A stretch of 48,195 bases of DNA from an uncultured Pseudanabaenaceae cyanobacterium (GCA_938017515.1 CALIJJ010000036.1:1-48195), one strand, 5' to 3'; positions 24,892 to 33,989 are shown, counted from the stretch's first letter. Notes: generated by a model from the letters alone, not told the origin. Made by a program: numbers and translations.

Positions 24892-25869
24892 ATGGCACCC
24901 ACTAAGCGCAAACCCGTTTTGCTCGACTTTGAGAAACCGCTATCAGAGCTTGAGACGCGCATCGATCAGATTCGCGAACTCGCTGAAAATAGTGATGTGG
25001 ATGTCAGCGGCCAGATCGAGCAGCTCGAATCCCGCGCCTCCCAACTTCGCCAAGAGATTTTTAGCGGCCTCTCTCCGGCCCAGCGCATTCAAGTCGCTCG
25101 CCATCCCCGTCGCCCCAGCACGCTGGACTACATCCAGACGATGAGTGATGAGTGGATTGAGCTGCATGGCGATCGCGGTGGTTCCGACGACCTCGCCCTC
25201 GTCGGCGGCATTGCTCGCATGGGCGGGCGCAGCATGGTCATGTTGGGCCACCAAAAGGGACGCGACACCAAAGACAACGTGGCCCGCAACTTTGGCATGG
25301 CCTCCCCGGGCGGCTATCGTAAGGCCATGCGGCTCATGGAGCATGCCAATCGCTTCGGTATGCCCATTGTCACGTTCATCGATACACCGGGTGCCTACGC
25401 AGGCGTCAAGGCCGAAGAGCAGGGCCAGGGGGAAGCGATCGCCTACAACCTGCGGGAGATGTTCAGCCTGGAAGTCCCCATCCTTTGCACCGTCATTGGC
25501 GAAGGAGGCTCCGGCGGCGCCCTGGGCATTGGCGTCGGTGACCGTCTGATGATGTTTGAGCATTCCGTCTACACCGTTGCCAGCCCCGAGGCCTGCGCGG
25601 CCATCCTTTGGAAAGACGCGGGCAAAGCGGGCAAAGCCGCCGAAGCCCTCAAGATTACGGCAACGGATCTGACCCAGCTCGGCATACTCGACCAGACCTT
25701 GCCGGAACCCTTGGGCGGCGCCCATCGTGCCCCCCTGCAAGCAGCGGAGACCTTGAAGCAGGCACTGCTGGACAATATCGAGACCTTGAGCCAGCTTGCC
25801 CCCGCAGAGTTGCGTGAGCATCGGTATCAGAAGTTCCGTAAAATTGGCAAGTTCGTCGAGGCATCCTAA
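24892..25869 (+). CDS. accA: Acetyl-CoA carboxylase carboxyltransferase subunit alpha
   Basis: The alpha subunit of the carboxyltransferase of acetyl-CoA carboxylase, which with AccD transfers CO2 from biotinylated AccB to acetyl-CoA to make malonyl-CoA. At 325 residues it is full length. Family blocks are [63 protein letters not shown]-like [36 protein letters not shown] and [17 protein letters not shown]. The ATG is preceded by a GATAGGAGA box. The gene supplies the malonyl-CoA used by fatty acid synthesis and by the AT domain of Ols upstream. accA standing next to ado and aar is a known arrangement in alkane-producing cyanobacteria. Confidence 0.97.
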   Translation: MAPTKRKPVLLDFEKPLSELETRIDQIRELAENSDVDVSGQIEQLESRASQLRQEIFSGLSPAQRIQVARHPRRPSTLDYIQTMSDEWIELHGDRGGSDDLALVGGIARMGGRSMVMLGHQKGRDTKDNVARNFGMASPGGYRKAMRLMEHANRFGMPIVTFIDTPGAYAGVKAEEQGQGEAIAYNLREMFSLEVPILCTVIGEGGSGGALGIGVGDRLMMFEHSVYTVASPEACAAILWKDAGKAGKAAEALKITATDLTQLGILDQTLPEPLGGAHRAPLQAAETLKQALLDNIETLSQLAPAELREHRYQKFRKIGKFVEAS

Positions 25870-25900
25870 TCAGCCGTTCCATCAACCAATTTGGCCCAAG

Positions 25901-25929
25901 CCCAAAGCATTCCTCAAGACAGCTTTGGG
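25901..25929 (+). terminator. Weak hairpin between accA and the SDR gene
   Basis: CCCAAAGC (25901-25908) pairs with GCTTTGGG (25922-25929). No strong T-run follows, so it may attenuate rather than terminate. Confidence 0.35.
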
Positions 25930-26006
25930 CCGTTGATTTGCAGTGAAATAGCTTCACGTTCTGTTTCACTGGTTTCTACCCCTATCGTCCTGAATCCTCT
26001 TTTGCC

Positions 26007-26726
26007 ATGACTGTATCTTCTCCCCGTGCCCTGATTACCGGCGCTAGCAGCGGCATTGGTCGCGCAACGGCGATCGCCCTTGCCAAGTCTGGCTACAACC
26101 TTCTCCTAGTGGCTCGTTCCCAAGACAAATTAGATGCTGCAGCAACAGAAGTCAAAGCTCTCGGGGTCTCAGCTCAAACACTGTCCCTAGACCTCCTCAA
26201 GCTCGAAGAGATTCAGCCCAAGCTCAAGGCCTTTATCGGTGACGGCAAGCTTGACCTGTTGATCAACAATGCAGGGATTGGCTATACCGGGAATCTGGCA
26301 GACATGCCCCTGGCAGACTGGCTACAGGTGATGAACCTAAACGTGATTAGCGTGTTTCAGTGTGTTCAGGCTGTTTTGCCCCAGATGCGTGACCAAGGGT
26401 CCGGCAAAATCATCAATATTGCGTCGATCGCAGCCCACAGCAACTTCCCGAACTGGGGTGCCTATTGCGCCAGCAAAGCCGCCCTACTCTCCCTTTCAAA
26501 AGTTCTCTCCATGGAAGAAAGCGGCAATGGTATTCAAGTCAGCGTTGTCTCTCCCGGTTCAGTGAATACGGAGCTTTGGGATACGGAAACCGTGGATGCC
26601 GATTTTGATCGCTCCGCCATGCTGAAGCCAGAGATGGTTGCCCAAGCAATTTTGAATGTGGTTCAGATGCCCCAGGGCTCCGTTGTTGAAGAAATCATTG
26701 TGATGCCTAGCGGCGGTGCCTTTTAA
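26007..26726 (+). CDS. Short-chain dehydrogenase/reductase (SDR)
   Basis: A 239-residue classical SDR. Seen are the NAD(P) motif TGASSGIGRA, LINNAGIGYTGNL (NAG motif), the catalytic Ser region NIASIAAHSN, the catalytic YCASKAA (Tyr-x-x-x-Lys), and SPGSVNTELW after it. Arg in VARSQ after the second strand suggests NADP(H) preference (inference). The substrate is unknown. An SDR directly after accA is part of the conserved ado-aar-accA-SDR neighbourhood as I remember it from S. elongatus 7942 (genes 1593-1596), which supports orthology of this locus. It could act in lipid or aldehyde metabolism. Confidence 0.93.
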   Translation: MTVSSPRALITGASSGIGRATAIALAKSGYNLLLVARSQDKLDAAATEVKALGVSAQTLSLDLLKLEEIQPKLKAFIGDGKLDLLINNAGIGYTGNLADMPLADWLQVMNLNVISVFQCVQAVLPQMRDQGSGKIINIASIAAHSNFPNWGAYCASKAALLSLSKVLSMEESGNGIQVSVVSPGSVNTELWDTETVDADFDRSAMLKPEMVAQAILNVVQMPQGSVVEEIIVMPSGGAF

Positions 26727-26962
26727 GCAGCCTTCAACAAACCACTCCAGCCAACGGGTTCAGCAGCCCAAGTCCGATGAGATATCGGAAGCTGCCCCCT
26801 CCAGTTCAGCCTTGGCTTCTCGCCTCAACACATTCGTCAGCTAGCGCTAAGGCGATAGAGACGCTCGTTGAGATCATATCAATGCGGATGGGAACGCTAA
26901 AACAGTCTGAATCAACTGTTCCCTCAACCATTGAAGCCCACCCTGGGGGCGATCCATAGGCT

Positions 26963-28708
26963 ATGAGTCTCCGATCTTTTTCATCGCGTCGATGGCTCAT
27001 TCCCGGCGCGACCATTGCCATTGCAGTCATTGCCGCAAGTTCCATCTTAAGCCTCCGCTCTTGGGCCAATCGCTACCTAAGCGTGGTCGTGGATCTCAGC
27101 GAGACCAAGCGCATCATGGCACTGCTCGATGGTGTAGAAGATCAAGCCATACGCAATGGTGCGGACCCTAAAAGCCTGGGTAAAATCGCAGAAATCGACG
27201 AAGAGCGAAAAGTCGTATTTACAACCTTAGCCCAGACAAGCTATCGCAGTAAGCTCCCGCAGCTTGAGGAAGCCTACGATCGATACTTTTCGGCCCTGGA
27301 GTTGAAGCTAGGGCTGCTGCTGGCAGGGGATTCAAAAGCAGCGAGGGACATTCACAACACGGTTATCGATCCTCAGTTTGAAGTGGTTGCAGAGCTGCTA
27401 AAGCTCCATACCAACGATGCTGTCAAGCATGCAAAATCTGTCAATACCCAGGCGGATATTGGCACCATTCTCGCCCTTAGCACGGCAACGCTTTGTATCA
27501 GTATTATTGTGCAAAAGGCCGAGAAAAGTAATCAACGCGTGACCCAGGCCATTGCGGAGCAAGCGCTACTCAGAAAAAGTGAGGCCGCTCTACGCCAAGA
27601 GCAGGCACAGCTCGAAAGCCGTGTGGCGGAAAGGACACATGAGCTGGATGAAAAGAATCAGACCCTAGCCAAAGCTCTGGATGAGCTCCAAGCGGCCCAA
27701 GCTGGGTTGATTCAGTCGGAGAAAATGGCGGCCCTAGGAAATCTCATTGCAGGCATTGCTCACGAAATCAATACGCCCCTGGGGGCCATTCAGGCTTCAG
27801 CCAGCAACATGGATAAAGCCCTGGCAACCGTGCTGCTGCATCTCCCCGAATTATCGAGTCGCCTAAATGCTGAGCAACAGATGGCTCTATTCGGGTTTCT
27901 AGAGCAAGTCTTGACATCCAAGCCTCTCCTCTCGTCACGGGAAAAACGGGCGCTGCGGCGATCGCTCCAAGCTCAGCTCGAAACTTACAACATCGACTCT
28001 GCGCGCAGCCGAGCAGACCGACTGGTCGATCTAGGCGTTCACGAGAATGTAGCGGCGCACCTACATATCCTGCAGGATCCCAACTGCGACTCGATCTTGC
28101 AGCTTGCCTATGATTTCAATAGCCTTCACAAAAATCGCCACACGATCCAGACAGCCACAGAACGTGCTGGAAAAATTGTGTTTGCCCTCAGAAGCTACGC
28201 CCGCTTTGACGACAGTGGCGAACAGCAGCCCGTTCAGGTGATTAACGGCATTGAAACCACCCTGGAGCTGTATCACAATCGTCTCAAACAAGGGATTGAA
28301 GTCATTCGCGAGTATCAGGATTTACCTGAAATCGAGGGGTATCCCGACGAACTGCTTCAAGTGTGGACCAATCTGATTCACAACGGAATTCAGGCGATGG
28401 ATGGCCAAGGAGTCTTGACCATTTCCACAGGCATCGATTCTACAGACGTTGGTAACGAGCATGTGATTATCAACGTTCGCGATAGTGGCACCGGCATTAC
28501 TCCAGAGGTTCAAGCTCGAATTTTTGAGCCCTTTTTCACGACGAAACCTCAGGGAGAAGGCAGCGGCTTAGGGTTAGATATTTCGAAGAAAATCATCGAA
28601 AAGCATCAGGGAAAAATCACCGTTTCCAGCCAGCCAGGACGCACAGAATTTACCGTCACGCTTCCCGTCAAGTTATCGGCGGTGGGAGCATCCGCGATCG
28701 CCGCCTAG
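26963..28708 (+). CDS. Membrane sensor histidine kinase with an insertion in its dimerisation domain
   Basis: A 581-residue transmembrane sensor kinase. TM1 is near 11-31 and TM2 near 168-186, bracketing an extracytoplasmic region of about 130 residues (helical, four-helix-bundle-like). A coiled coil (about 195-255) leads to the H-box EKMAALGNLIAGIAHEINTP with phosphoacceptor His267. Roughly 90 extra helical residues (about 300-395, including LSSREKRALRRSLQAQL) separate the two usual dimerisation helices, the second being TERAGKIVFALRSYARF. The ATPase domain has NLIHNGIQAM (N-box), DSGTGITP and GEGSGLGLDI. It lies 77 bp upstream of a response regulator and then a GGDEF-EAL regulator on the same strand, and is likely their kinase. 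Confidence 0.95.
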   Translation: MSLRSFSSRRWLIPGATIAIAVIAASSILSLRSWANRYLSVVVDLSETKRIMALLDGVEDQAIRNGADPKSLGKIAEIDEERKVVFTTLAQTSYRSKLPQLEEAYDRYFSALELKLGLLLAGDSKAARDIHNTVIDPQFEVVAELLKLHTNDAVKHAKSVNTQADIGTILALSTATLCISIIVQKAEKSNQRVTQAIAEQALLRKSEAALRQEQAQLESRVAERTHELDEKNQTLAKALDELQAAQAGLIQSEKMAALGNLIAGIAHEINTPLGAIQASASNMDKALATVLLHLPELSSRLNAEQQMALFGFLEQVLTSKPLLSSREKRALRRSLQAQLETYNIDSARSRADRLVDLGVHENVAAHLHILQDPNCDSILQLAYDFNSLHKNRHTIQTATERAGKIVFALRSYARFDDSGEQQPVQVINGIETTLELYHNRLKQGIEVIREYQDLPEIEGYPDELLQVWTNLIHNGIQAMDGQGVLTISTGIDSTDVGNEHVIINVRDSGTGITPEVQARIFEPFFTTKPQGEGSGLGLDISKKIIEKHQGKITVSSQPGRTEFTVTLPVKLSAVGASAIAA

Positions 28709-28785
28709 TCGCTCCATCACGGACTGTTATCCCTTTAAAACTTTTCCCCACGTCATCCCCCTTTCCCTCACCTCATTCAACTGTC

Positions 28786-29178
28786 ATGAATAATGAATCC
28801 GCCATTCTCTGTGTCGACGACGAAATTATGATTCTCGACACACTCAAGGAACAGCTTCAGCGTAGCTTTGGAGAACAATACATCTATGAAATGGCTGAGA
28901 ACGCCGTGGATGCCTGGGAGATTATTGAAGAACTCTACGAAACAGGTATTCGAGTCCTGGTCATCGTTTCAGACTGGCTCATGCCTGGGATGAAAGGGGA
29001 TGAATTCCTCCTCCAGGTTTATCAAAAGTTTCCCAGCATCATGACCATCATGCTGACGGGCCAAGCCGATGAAGAAGCGATCGCCCGTGCCCGGCAAGAA
29101 GCCAATCTCTATGCTTGCCTGCGCAAACCCTGGCAAGAGTCAGAGCTGACTGAACTGATTTCCCACGCACTGAGGTGA
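28786..29178 (+). CDS. CheY-like response regulator
   Basis: A single receiver domain of 130 residues: ILCVDDEIMILDTLKEQL (acidic pair), phosphoacceptor Asp63 in VIVSDWLMPGMKGDEFL, MLTGQAD (Thr switch) and CLRKPWQ (conserved Lys). There is no output domain. Only 7 bp separate it from the next gene, and the histidine kinase lies just upstream, so the three form one operon. It may act as a phosphate sink or relay competing with the receiver of the downstream protein. Confidence 0.95.
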   Translation: MNNESAILCVDDEIMILDTLKEQLQRSFGEQYIYEMAENAVDAWEIIEELYETGIRVLVIVSDWLMPGMKGDEFLLQVYQKFPSIMTIMLTGQADEEAIARARQEANLYACLRKPWQESELTELISHALR

Positions 29179-29185
29179 TGAAACC

Positions 29186-31309
29186 ATGGGAGATGCTGCA
29201 ATTTTATGTGTGGATGACGATGACGGCATTCTATCCAGTCTAGGAGAACAGCTACAACGGGCATTGGGCGATCGCTACGAGATCGTATTGGCCCGCAGCG
29301 GTGAGGAAGCCCTAGAGATCATTGCCGAGCTCCAAGCCGAAACAGTCGATATTCCCCTGATTCTGTCGGATCAGACGATGCCGGCCATGTCCGGCGACCA
29401 GTTCTTGGTTCAATCCCACGGCTTATTACCTCAAACCCTCAAAATTCTGCTGACAGGAGAACAACGTGTTGAGGCGGTGCGCAAAGCCCTCAACCAGGCC
29501 AACCTCTATCGCTACATCACCAAGCCCTGGGATGAAACGGATCTGCTCTTAACGGTCAAAGAAGCCCTACGCAGCTACCAGCAACAGCAACAGCTTCAGG
29601 CTCAGCAGCAGCATCTCGAACACATCAACCAGCAGCTCGCCCAATCCCTCTCAACCCTTGAGGCAACCTTAGATGCGACCGCTGACGGAATCCTTGTCCT
29701 GAACCGTAGCGGAGATATCATCCATTTCAACCACCGATTACCCCAGCTGTTGGAAATCGGCGAAGAGAATCACTCAGAACGCGATGCGCTGTGGCAACCG
29801 CTCCAAGAACACTTACAGCAAAGTACTGAGCTGTGGTCAATCCTCGGTACGCCCATCGTGGACAGCTGCTGCCAAAACGTCGAATTAGCGACATCTGAAG
29901 GCAGCAAACACTTTGAATGTTGCGGCCAACCCCAGAAGATCTCGGGCAAAATCACTGGCCAGGTTTGGAGCTTTCGGGATGTCACCGATCGCAAACAAGC
30001 CGAGGCGCTGATTCACCATCAAGCTCGGCATGACAGCTTAACCGGCCTAGCCAATCGAGCGCAATTTGACCAGTACTTGGCTGAGCAACTCAGAAAAGCA
30101 CAGCAATATGAAGAACATCTCGCAATTCTCTTCATCGATCTCGATCGATTCAAGTCCGTCAACGATAACCTCGGCCACCAGGTCGGGGATGCATTGCTCT
30201 GTCAAGTCGTAGAGCGCCTCAAACAATGCTCACGCCAACAAGATTTGATTGCCCGTTGGGGTGGAGATGAGTTTACCTTAGTGCTCCCAAGCCTATCCCA
30301 AAGCGATGATGGTTGTATCGTCATTCAACGAATTCTTGACGTCCTTCAGCCCGAATTTGAGATCGAAGAACATCGACTCCATGCGACAGCTAGCATTGGA
30401 ATAGCGGTTTATCCAGACGATGGTACGACAGCGGAGTTGCTTCTCAAGCATGCCGATGCTGCACTCTACGACGCCAAGGCCCAAGGGCGTAACTGCTACT
30501 CACGATTTACCACGGCACTGAGTCAAGAAAGGAAGCGATTTTTTGTGCTCGACAGCTCCCTACGTCGCGCCTTAGATCGACAGGAATTTATGATGTATTA
30601 CCAACCTCAGTGGGATATACAAAGCCAGCAGGTCACCCATGTGGAAGCCCTGATGCGTTGGTATACGCCAGAACAGGGATGGATCTCACCCGAAGAATTT
30701 ATTCCGATTGCGGAGAAGAATGGCCTCATCATTGCCTTGGGGGAATGGGCGCTGTGGGAAACGTGTCGTCAGGCGCAAACCTGGCGATCGCCCCACCCCA
30801 TCAGTATTTCCGTGAACCTTTCACCGCGCCAGCTCCTGCACCCTCACTTTGTGGCGACAGTGACCCAGGTTTTGGCGGAAACGGGTCTAGCTTCTGAGCA
30901 GCTGGAGCTAGAGATTACCGAGTCGGTCGCGCTGGACAATCTGGAACTGAGTCGCGATCGCCTCCTCGAACTTCAGCGCATGGGCATTAAGATTGCCTTG
31001 GATGACTTTGGCACGGGCTATGCCTCCCTCAGCTATCTCAAAATGTTGCCCTTGGACACCCTTAAAATCGATCGGTCATTTATTCAAGGACTATCGCACG
31101 GGGGCCAAGACCCAGCCATTGTGCAAGCCATTTTGACCTTGGCCGAGGGACTAAATCTCAGGGTTGTGGCGGAGGGGGTTGAGACGGAAGCGATCGTCCA
31201 ACAGCTCACCCGTATGGGCTGTCATGCCCTTCAAGGCTATTGGTTTAGTCGCCCCCTCCCGGCCGCAGAGATGCCTCAATTCTTTCAGCAACACCTGCTG
31301 GTGTCCTAA
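29186..31309 (+). CDS. Response regulator REC-PAS-GGDEF-EAL (cyclic di-GMP turnover)
   Basis: A 707-residue regulator expected to make and/or degrade cyclic di-GMP. The receiver domain carries phosphoacceptor Asp62 (LILSDQTMPAMSGDQFL). A coiled coil rich in Gln (about 130-160) and a PAS domain (about 165-265) follow. The diguanylate cyclase signature GGDEF is intact (359-363, RWGGDEF), with an inhibitory-site RxxD (RQQD) five residues before it. The phosphodiesterase domain has EAL at 487-489 and the conserved DDFGTGYASLSYLK loop. Both active sites look intact, so the net activity is probably set by phosphorylation and the PAS domain. It is third in the operon with the kinase and CheY-like protein. 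In cyanobacteria such systems often set motility, aggregation or biofilm, but the stimulus is unknown. Confidence 0.96.
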   Translation: MGDAAILCVDDDDGILSSLGEQLQRALGDRYEIVLARSGEEALEIIAELQAETVDIPLILSDQTMPAMSGDQFLVQSHGLLPQTLKILLTGEQRVEAVRKALNQANLYRYITKPWDETDLLLTVKEALRSYQQQQQLQAQQQHLEHINQQLAQSLSTLEATLDATADGILVLNRSGDIIHFNHRLPQLLEIGEENHSERDALWQPLQEHLQQSTELWSILGTPIVDSCCQNVELATSEGSKHFECCGQPQKISGKITGQVWSFRDVTDRKQAEALIHHQARHDSLTGLANRAQFDQYLAEQLRKAQQYEEHLAILFIDLDRFKSVNDNLGHQVGDALLCQVVERLKQCSRQQDLIARWGGDEFTLVLPSLSQSDDGCIVIQRILDVLQPEFEIEEHRLHATASIGIAVYPDDGTTAELLLKHADAALYDAKAQGRNCYSRFTTALSQERKRFFVLDSSLRRALDRQEFMMYYQPQWDIQSQQVTHVEALMRWYTPEQGWISPEEFIPIAEKNGLIIALGEWALWETCRQAQTWRSPHPISISVNLSPRQLLHPHFVATVTQVLAETGLASEQLELEITESVALDNLELSRDRLLELQRMGIKIALDDFGTGYASLSYLKMLPLDTLKIDRSFIQGLSHGGQDPAIVQAILTLAEGLNLRVVAEGVETEAIVQQLTRMGCHALQGYWFSRPLPAAEMPQFFQQHLLVS

Positions 31310-31377
31310 GGTTTTTCTCAGCTTCGACCGTTATCACTAGACAGACGCATTCGCCCTGCCCGTTTCACAAGGCTTCA

Positions 31378-31932
31378 ATGATTATGTTGACTTCATTCAA
31401 ATTAGCGCCCCTCACGATCGCCGCTGCAACGGCCATTTCCCTGGTGGGCTGCTCCCAGCCCAACGTTTCAGCCAACAACAACAGCGCGACCGCAGCCACC
31501 GACAACGCGACCGAATCCGTTGCAGTCGCCAGTGCCGGAGAGACCGACACATCCATTCAATACTTTGCCAAGAAAGGCATCGCCATTCGCGGCGCGGACC
31601 CAGTGGCCTACTTCACCGACAGTGACTACGTCCAAGGCAGCAGCGAGTTTAGTCACCAGTGGAATGGTGTCACCTGGCAATTTGCCAGCGCCGAGAATCG
31701 TGATGCCTTTGCGGCGGATCCCGATGCCTACGCTCCTGAGTATGGCGGCTTCTGCGCCTGGGCCGTCAGCCAGGGGTACACCGCAGACATCGACCCAGAG
31801 GCGTGGAAAATCGTCGATGGCAAGCTATACCTCAACTACAACAAGAGCATCCAAAAGAAATGGTCTAAGGATATTCCTGGCAATATCGCCAAAGCAGATC
31901 AAAACTGGCCTGGCGTCCTCAGCGAAGGCTAA
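31378..31932 (+). CDS. YHS-domain lipoprotein
   Basis: A 184-residue exported protein. A signal peptide ends in the lipobox-like SLVGC with Cys25 as the lipidation site, so it should be membrane-anchored outside the cytoplasm. After a Ser/Ala/Asn-rich linker comes a YHS-type domain: IAIRGADPVAYFTDSDYV, FSHQWNGVTWQFASAENRDA, FAADPDAYAPEYGGFCAWAV, then WKIVDGKLYLNYN. YHS domains are linked to metal binding (for example copper or heavy-metal proteins), and the single Cys in GGFCAWAV could contribute. Starts at 31378 or 31384 are both possible. Its role here is unknown. Confidence 0.9.
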   Translation: MIMLTSFKLAPLTIAAATAISLVGCSQPNVSANNNSATAATDNATESVAVASAGETDTSIQYFAKKGIAIRGADPVAYFTDSDYVQGSSEFSHQWNGVTWQFASAENRDAFAADPDAYAPEYGGFCAWAVSQGYTADIDPEAWKIVDGKLYLNYNKSIQKKWSKDIPGNIAKADQNWPGVLSEG

Positions 31933-32364
31933 TTCCCATCGGTCGAGATTGAACCCACGAAACCCAACCTGCTAGGCGCGATCGCTTTGGCTCGTTGGGT
32001 TTCGCTGCGTTCAACGCCAACAGACGCTTATCCCTCGTCTTGGCTGAGCTGGCTTTCAATATTGCCAATCGCCGCATTGAGCGCAGCCAATCGGGTTTCC
32101 ATATTGCTACGCATCATTTTCAGGAAAGTCAACTTGCGTTCTTGCTGTTGCTTGAACGAGGTTTGCTCAGAACCGCAGCAAGGAAAGAAAGGGAAAAACA
32201 TGGATTCACAACACCAGTGGGGACTCCTTTAGCTTAGCGAGATTCTCTGCTCTCGGGAGCGGCTACTGGGACAAAAGAGAGGCGGGCGATCGCCATTAAA
32301 TTTACATCTCGTAACATTTTCGCCATCATAGAGACAGCGCCGATCCACCCTCTCGTCCTCCGCC
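31933..32364. other. Intergenic region containing one small gene
   Basis: Apart from the 57-residue minus-strand reading frame at 32028-32201, nothing is recognised. It also holds the promoter region of the carotenoid oxygenase. Confidence 0.4.
32028..32201 (-). CDS. Small 57-residue protein with coiled-coil C-terminus
   Basis: An ATG-to-TAA frame. The N-terminus is MFFPFFPCCGSEQ with a Cys-Cys pair. It is followed by the charged FKQQQERKLTFLKMM and an amphipathic helix (METRLAALNAAIGNIESQL) with leucine/isoleucine spacing of a coiled coil. This composition is far more protein-like than the opposite strand. I have an impression of similar small cyanobacterial proteins of the pattern KLxFLKxMxxNLETRLAxLNAAI, but no name or function. 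An AAAGGAG box lies about 20 nt upstream of the ATG, a little far. It is convergent with the YHS gene. Confidence 0.6.
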   Translation of the reverse strand: MFFPFFPCCGSEQTSFKQQQERKLTFLKMMRSNMETRLAALNAAIGNIESQLSQDEG

Positions 32365-33987
32365 ATGACCAGCACCCTCAATCCCTCCCCGAATCAGTCC
32401 AGTACTCCCAACCGCTTTAGTCGCGACGACTGGCAACGGGGCTATCAATCCCAGCGCACCGAAGACGCTTACTGGGTGGAGGACATCGACGGAGAACTCC
32501 CCGCCGACCTCACAGGCACGCTCTTTCGCAACGGTCCCGGCCAGCTCGATGTCAATGGTCAACCCTTTCAACACCCCTTCGATGGCGATGGCATGATCAG
32601 TGCCTTTACATTCACCAAGGCAGAGACGGGGACAGGGACAAGGGCAGATGCAGGCGCAGAGGACAGCAACGGTTCTGGCAACGGTTCTGGCAATGGTTCT
32701 GGCAACCGCGTCTACTTCCGCAACCGCTTCGTTCGCACACCTGGCTTCATTGCCGAGCAAGATGCAGGCAAAATTCTTTATCGCGGCGTCTTCGGTACCC
32801 AAAAACCGGGGGGTATGTTGGCCAACCTGTTCGATATCCGCATCAAGAACATCGCCAACACCAATGTCCGCTACTGGGGCGACAAACTGATGGCGCTATG
32901 GGAAGCCGCCGAGCCCTTCCGCCTTGATCCCCAAACCCTCGAAACCAAAGGTCCCGAATATCTCGACGGTCTGCTCAAGCCGGGTCAGGCCTTCTCCGCC
33001 CACCCTCGGGTTGACCCTGGCTCCCCACGCACCGGGGGCAAGCGTCGCCTGATCAACTTCGGTGTTGATGCCGGACTCTCCAGCACGATCTCCATCTACG
33101 AATTTGAGGAAGATGGCAGCCTGGCGCAGCAGCAGAGCCGCACCGTTCCTGGCTTCGCCTTCCTCCACGACTTCGCTATCACCGAGAACTACTACGTCTT
33201 CTTCCAAAATCCTGTCAGCCTAAACCCAATCCCGTTTGTGATGGGTCTGAAGGGAGCGGGCCAATGCATCAATCTGGACGAGAAAAAAGCCACTCAAATT
33301 CTGCTGATCCCCCGCGATCCAGACCAGCCCGTCCGCAGCTTAGATACTGATTCCTGTTTTGTCTTCCACCACGCCAACGCCTTCGAACTCAGTCATGCAG
33401 ACGGCGACAAGCTGATCATCGATTCCATTTGCTACGCCAACTACCCCAGCCTAGACCCCAGTATCGACTTCCTCGAGGTGGACTTCGGCGGCGTTGACCC
33501 GGGTCAACTCTTCCGCCTTGAGGCCGACCTCAGCACCGGAGAAGTCACCCGCACCTGCATTGAGTCCCGGGCCTGCGAATTTCCCTGCCAGCACCCGGAC
33601 ACTGTCGGCAAACCGGCTCGCTTCTACTACATGGGTGTGACCGATGCCCCCACGGGCAATGCTCCCCTGCAAGCCATCATGAAAGTGGATGTGGACAGTG
33701 GCGATCGCAAAATCCACAGTTTTGCCCCCCGAGGCTTCATCAATGAGCCCCTCTTCATTCCCCGCCCCAGCGGCACGAGTCTCAGCGATCGCGACAACAA
33801 TCGCGAAGATGACGGTTGGGTTCTCGTCCTGATTTACAACGCCGAGCGTCATGCCTCAGATCTCGTTATTCTCGCCGCCGAGGACCTCAGCGAAATTGCC
33901 CGGGTCAAACTCAAACAACATATTCCCTACGGCCTCCATGGCAGTTTCGTACCTGAGACCTTTGGCTTGGAGTCCAGCAATTCGTAA
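32365..33987 (+). CDS. Carotenoid cleavage oxygenase
   Basis: A 540-residue non-haem iron dioxygenase that cleaves carotenoid or apocarotenoid double bonds. Four iron-ligand histidines are in place: His213 (AHPRVD), His268 (FLHDFA), His335 or 336 (VFHHANAFE) and His525 (GLHGSF). The spacing of the first two (55) equals that of Synechocystis ACO. Other family marks are LFRNGPGQLDVNG and HPFDGDGMI near the N-terminus. A low-complexity insertion at about residues 92-112 (Gly/Ser/Asn repeats) sits on an outer loop. Whether it cleaves full-length carotenoids or apocarotenals cannot be told. It stands alone, 377 bp before the aminotransferase gene's coding start region on the same strand is a separate unit. 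Confidence 0.94.
   Translation: MTSTLNPSPNQSSTPNRFSRDDWQRGYQSQRTEDAYWVEDIDGELPADLTGTLFRNGPGQLDVNGQPFQHPFDGDGMISAFTFTKAETGTGTRADAGAEDSNGSGNGSGNGSGNRVYFRNRFVRTPGFIAEQDAGKILYRGVFGTQKPGGMLANLFDIRIKNIANTNVRYWGDKLMALWEAAEPFRLDPQTLETKGPEYLDGLLKPGQAFSAHPRVDPGSPRTGGKRRLINFGVDAGLSSTISIYEFEEDGSLAQQQSRTVPGFAFLHDFAITENYYVFFQNPVSLNPIPFVMGLKGAGQCINLDEKKATQILLIPRDPDQPVRSLDTDSCFVFHHANAFELSHADGDKLIIDSICYANYPSLDPSIDFLEVDFGGVDPGQLFRLEADLSTGEVTRTCIESRACEFPCQHPDTVGKPARFYYMGVTDAPTGNAPLQAIMKVDVDSGDRKIHSFAPRGFINEPLFIPRPSGTSLSDRDNNREDDGWVLVLIYNAERHASDLVILAAEDLSEIARVKLKQHIPYGLHGSFVPETFGLESSNS
32668..32703 (+). repeat. Three 12-bp tandem repeats in the carotenoid oxygenase gene
   Basis: AACGGTTCTGGC is repeated three times (the last copy has one change) and encodes Asn-Gly-Ser-Gly units in a surface loop. 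Confidence 0.93.
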
Positions 33988-33989
33988 AG

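Noticed and set aside
24943..25821. 292-residue minus-strand frame inside accA
   Set aside because: A shadow of the accA coding frame with no recognisable protein features.
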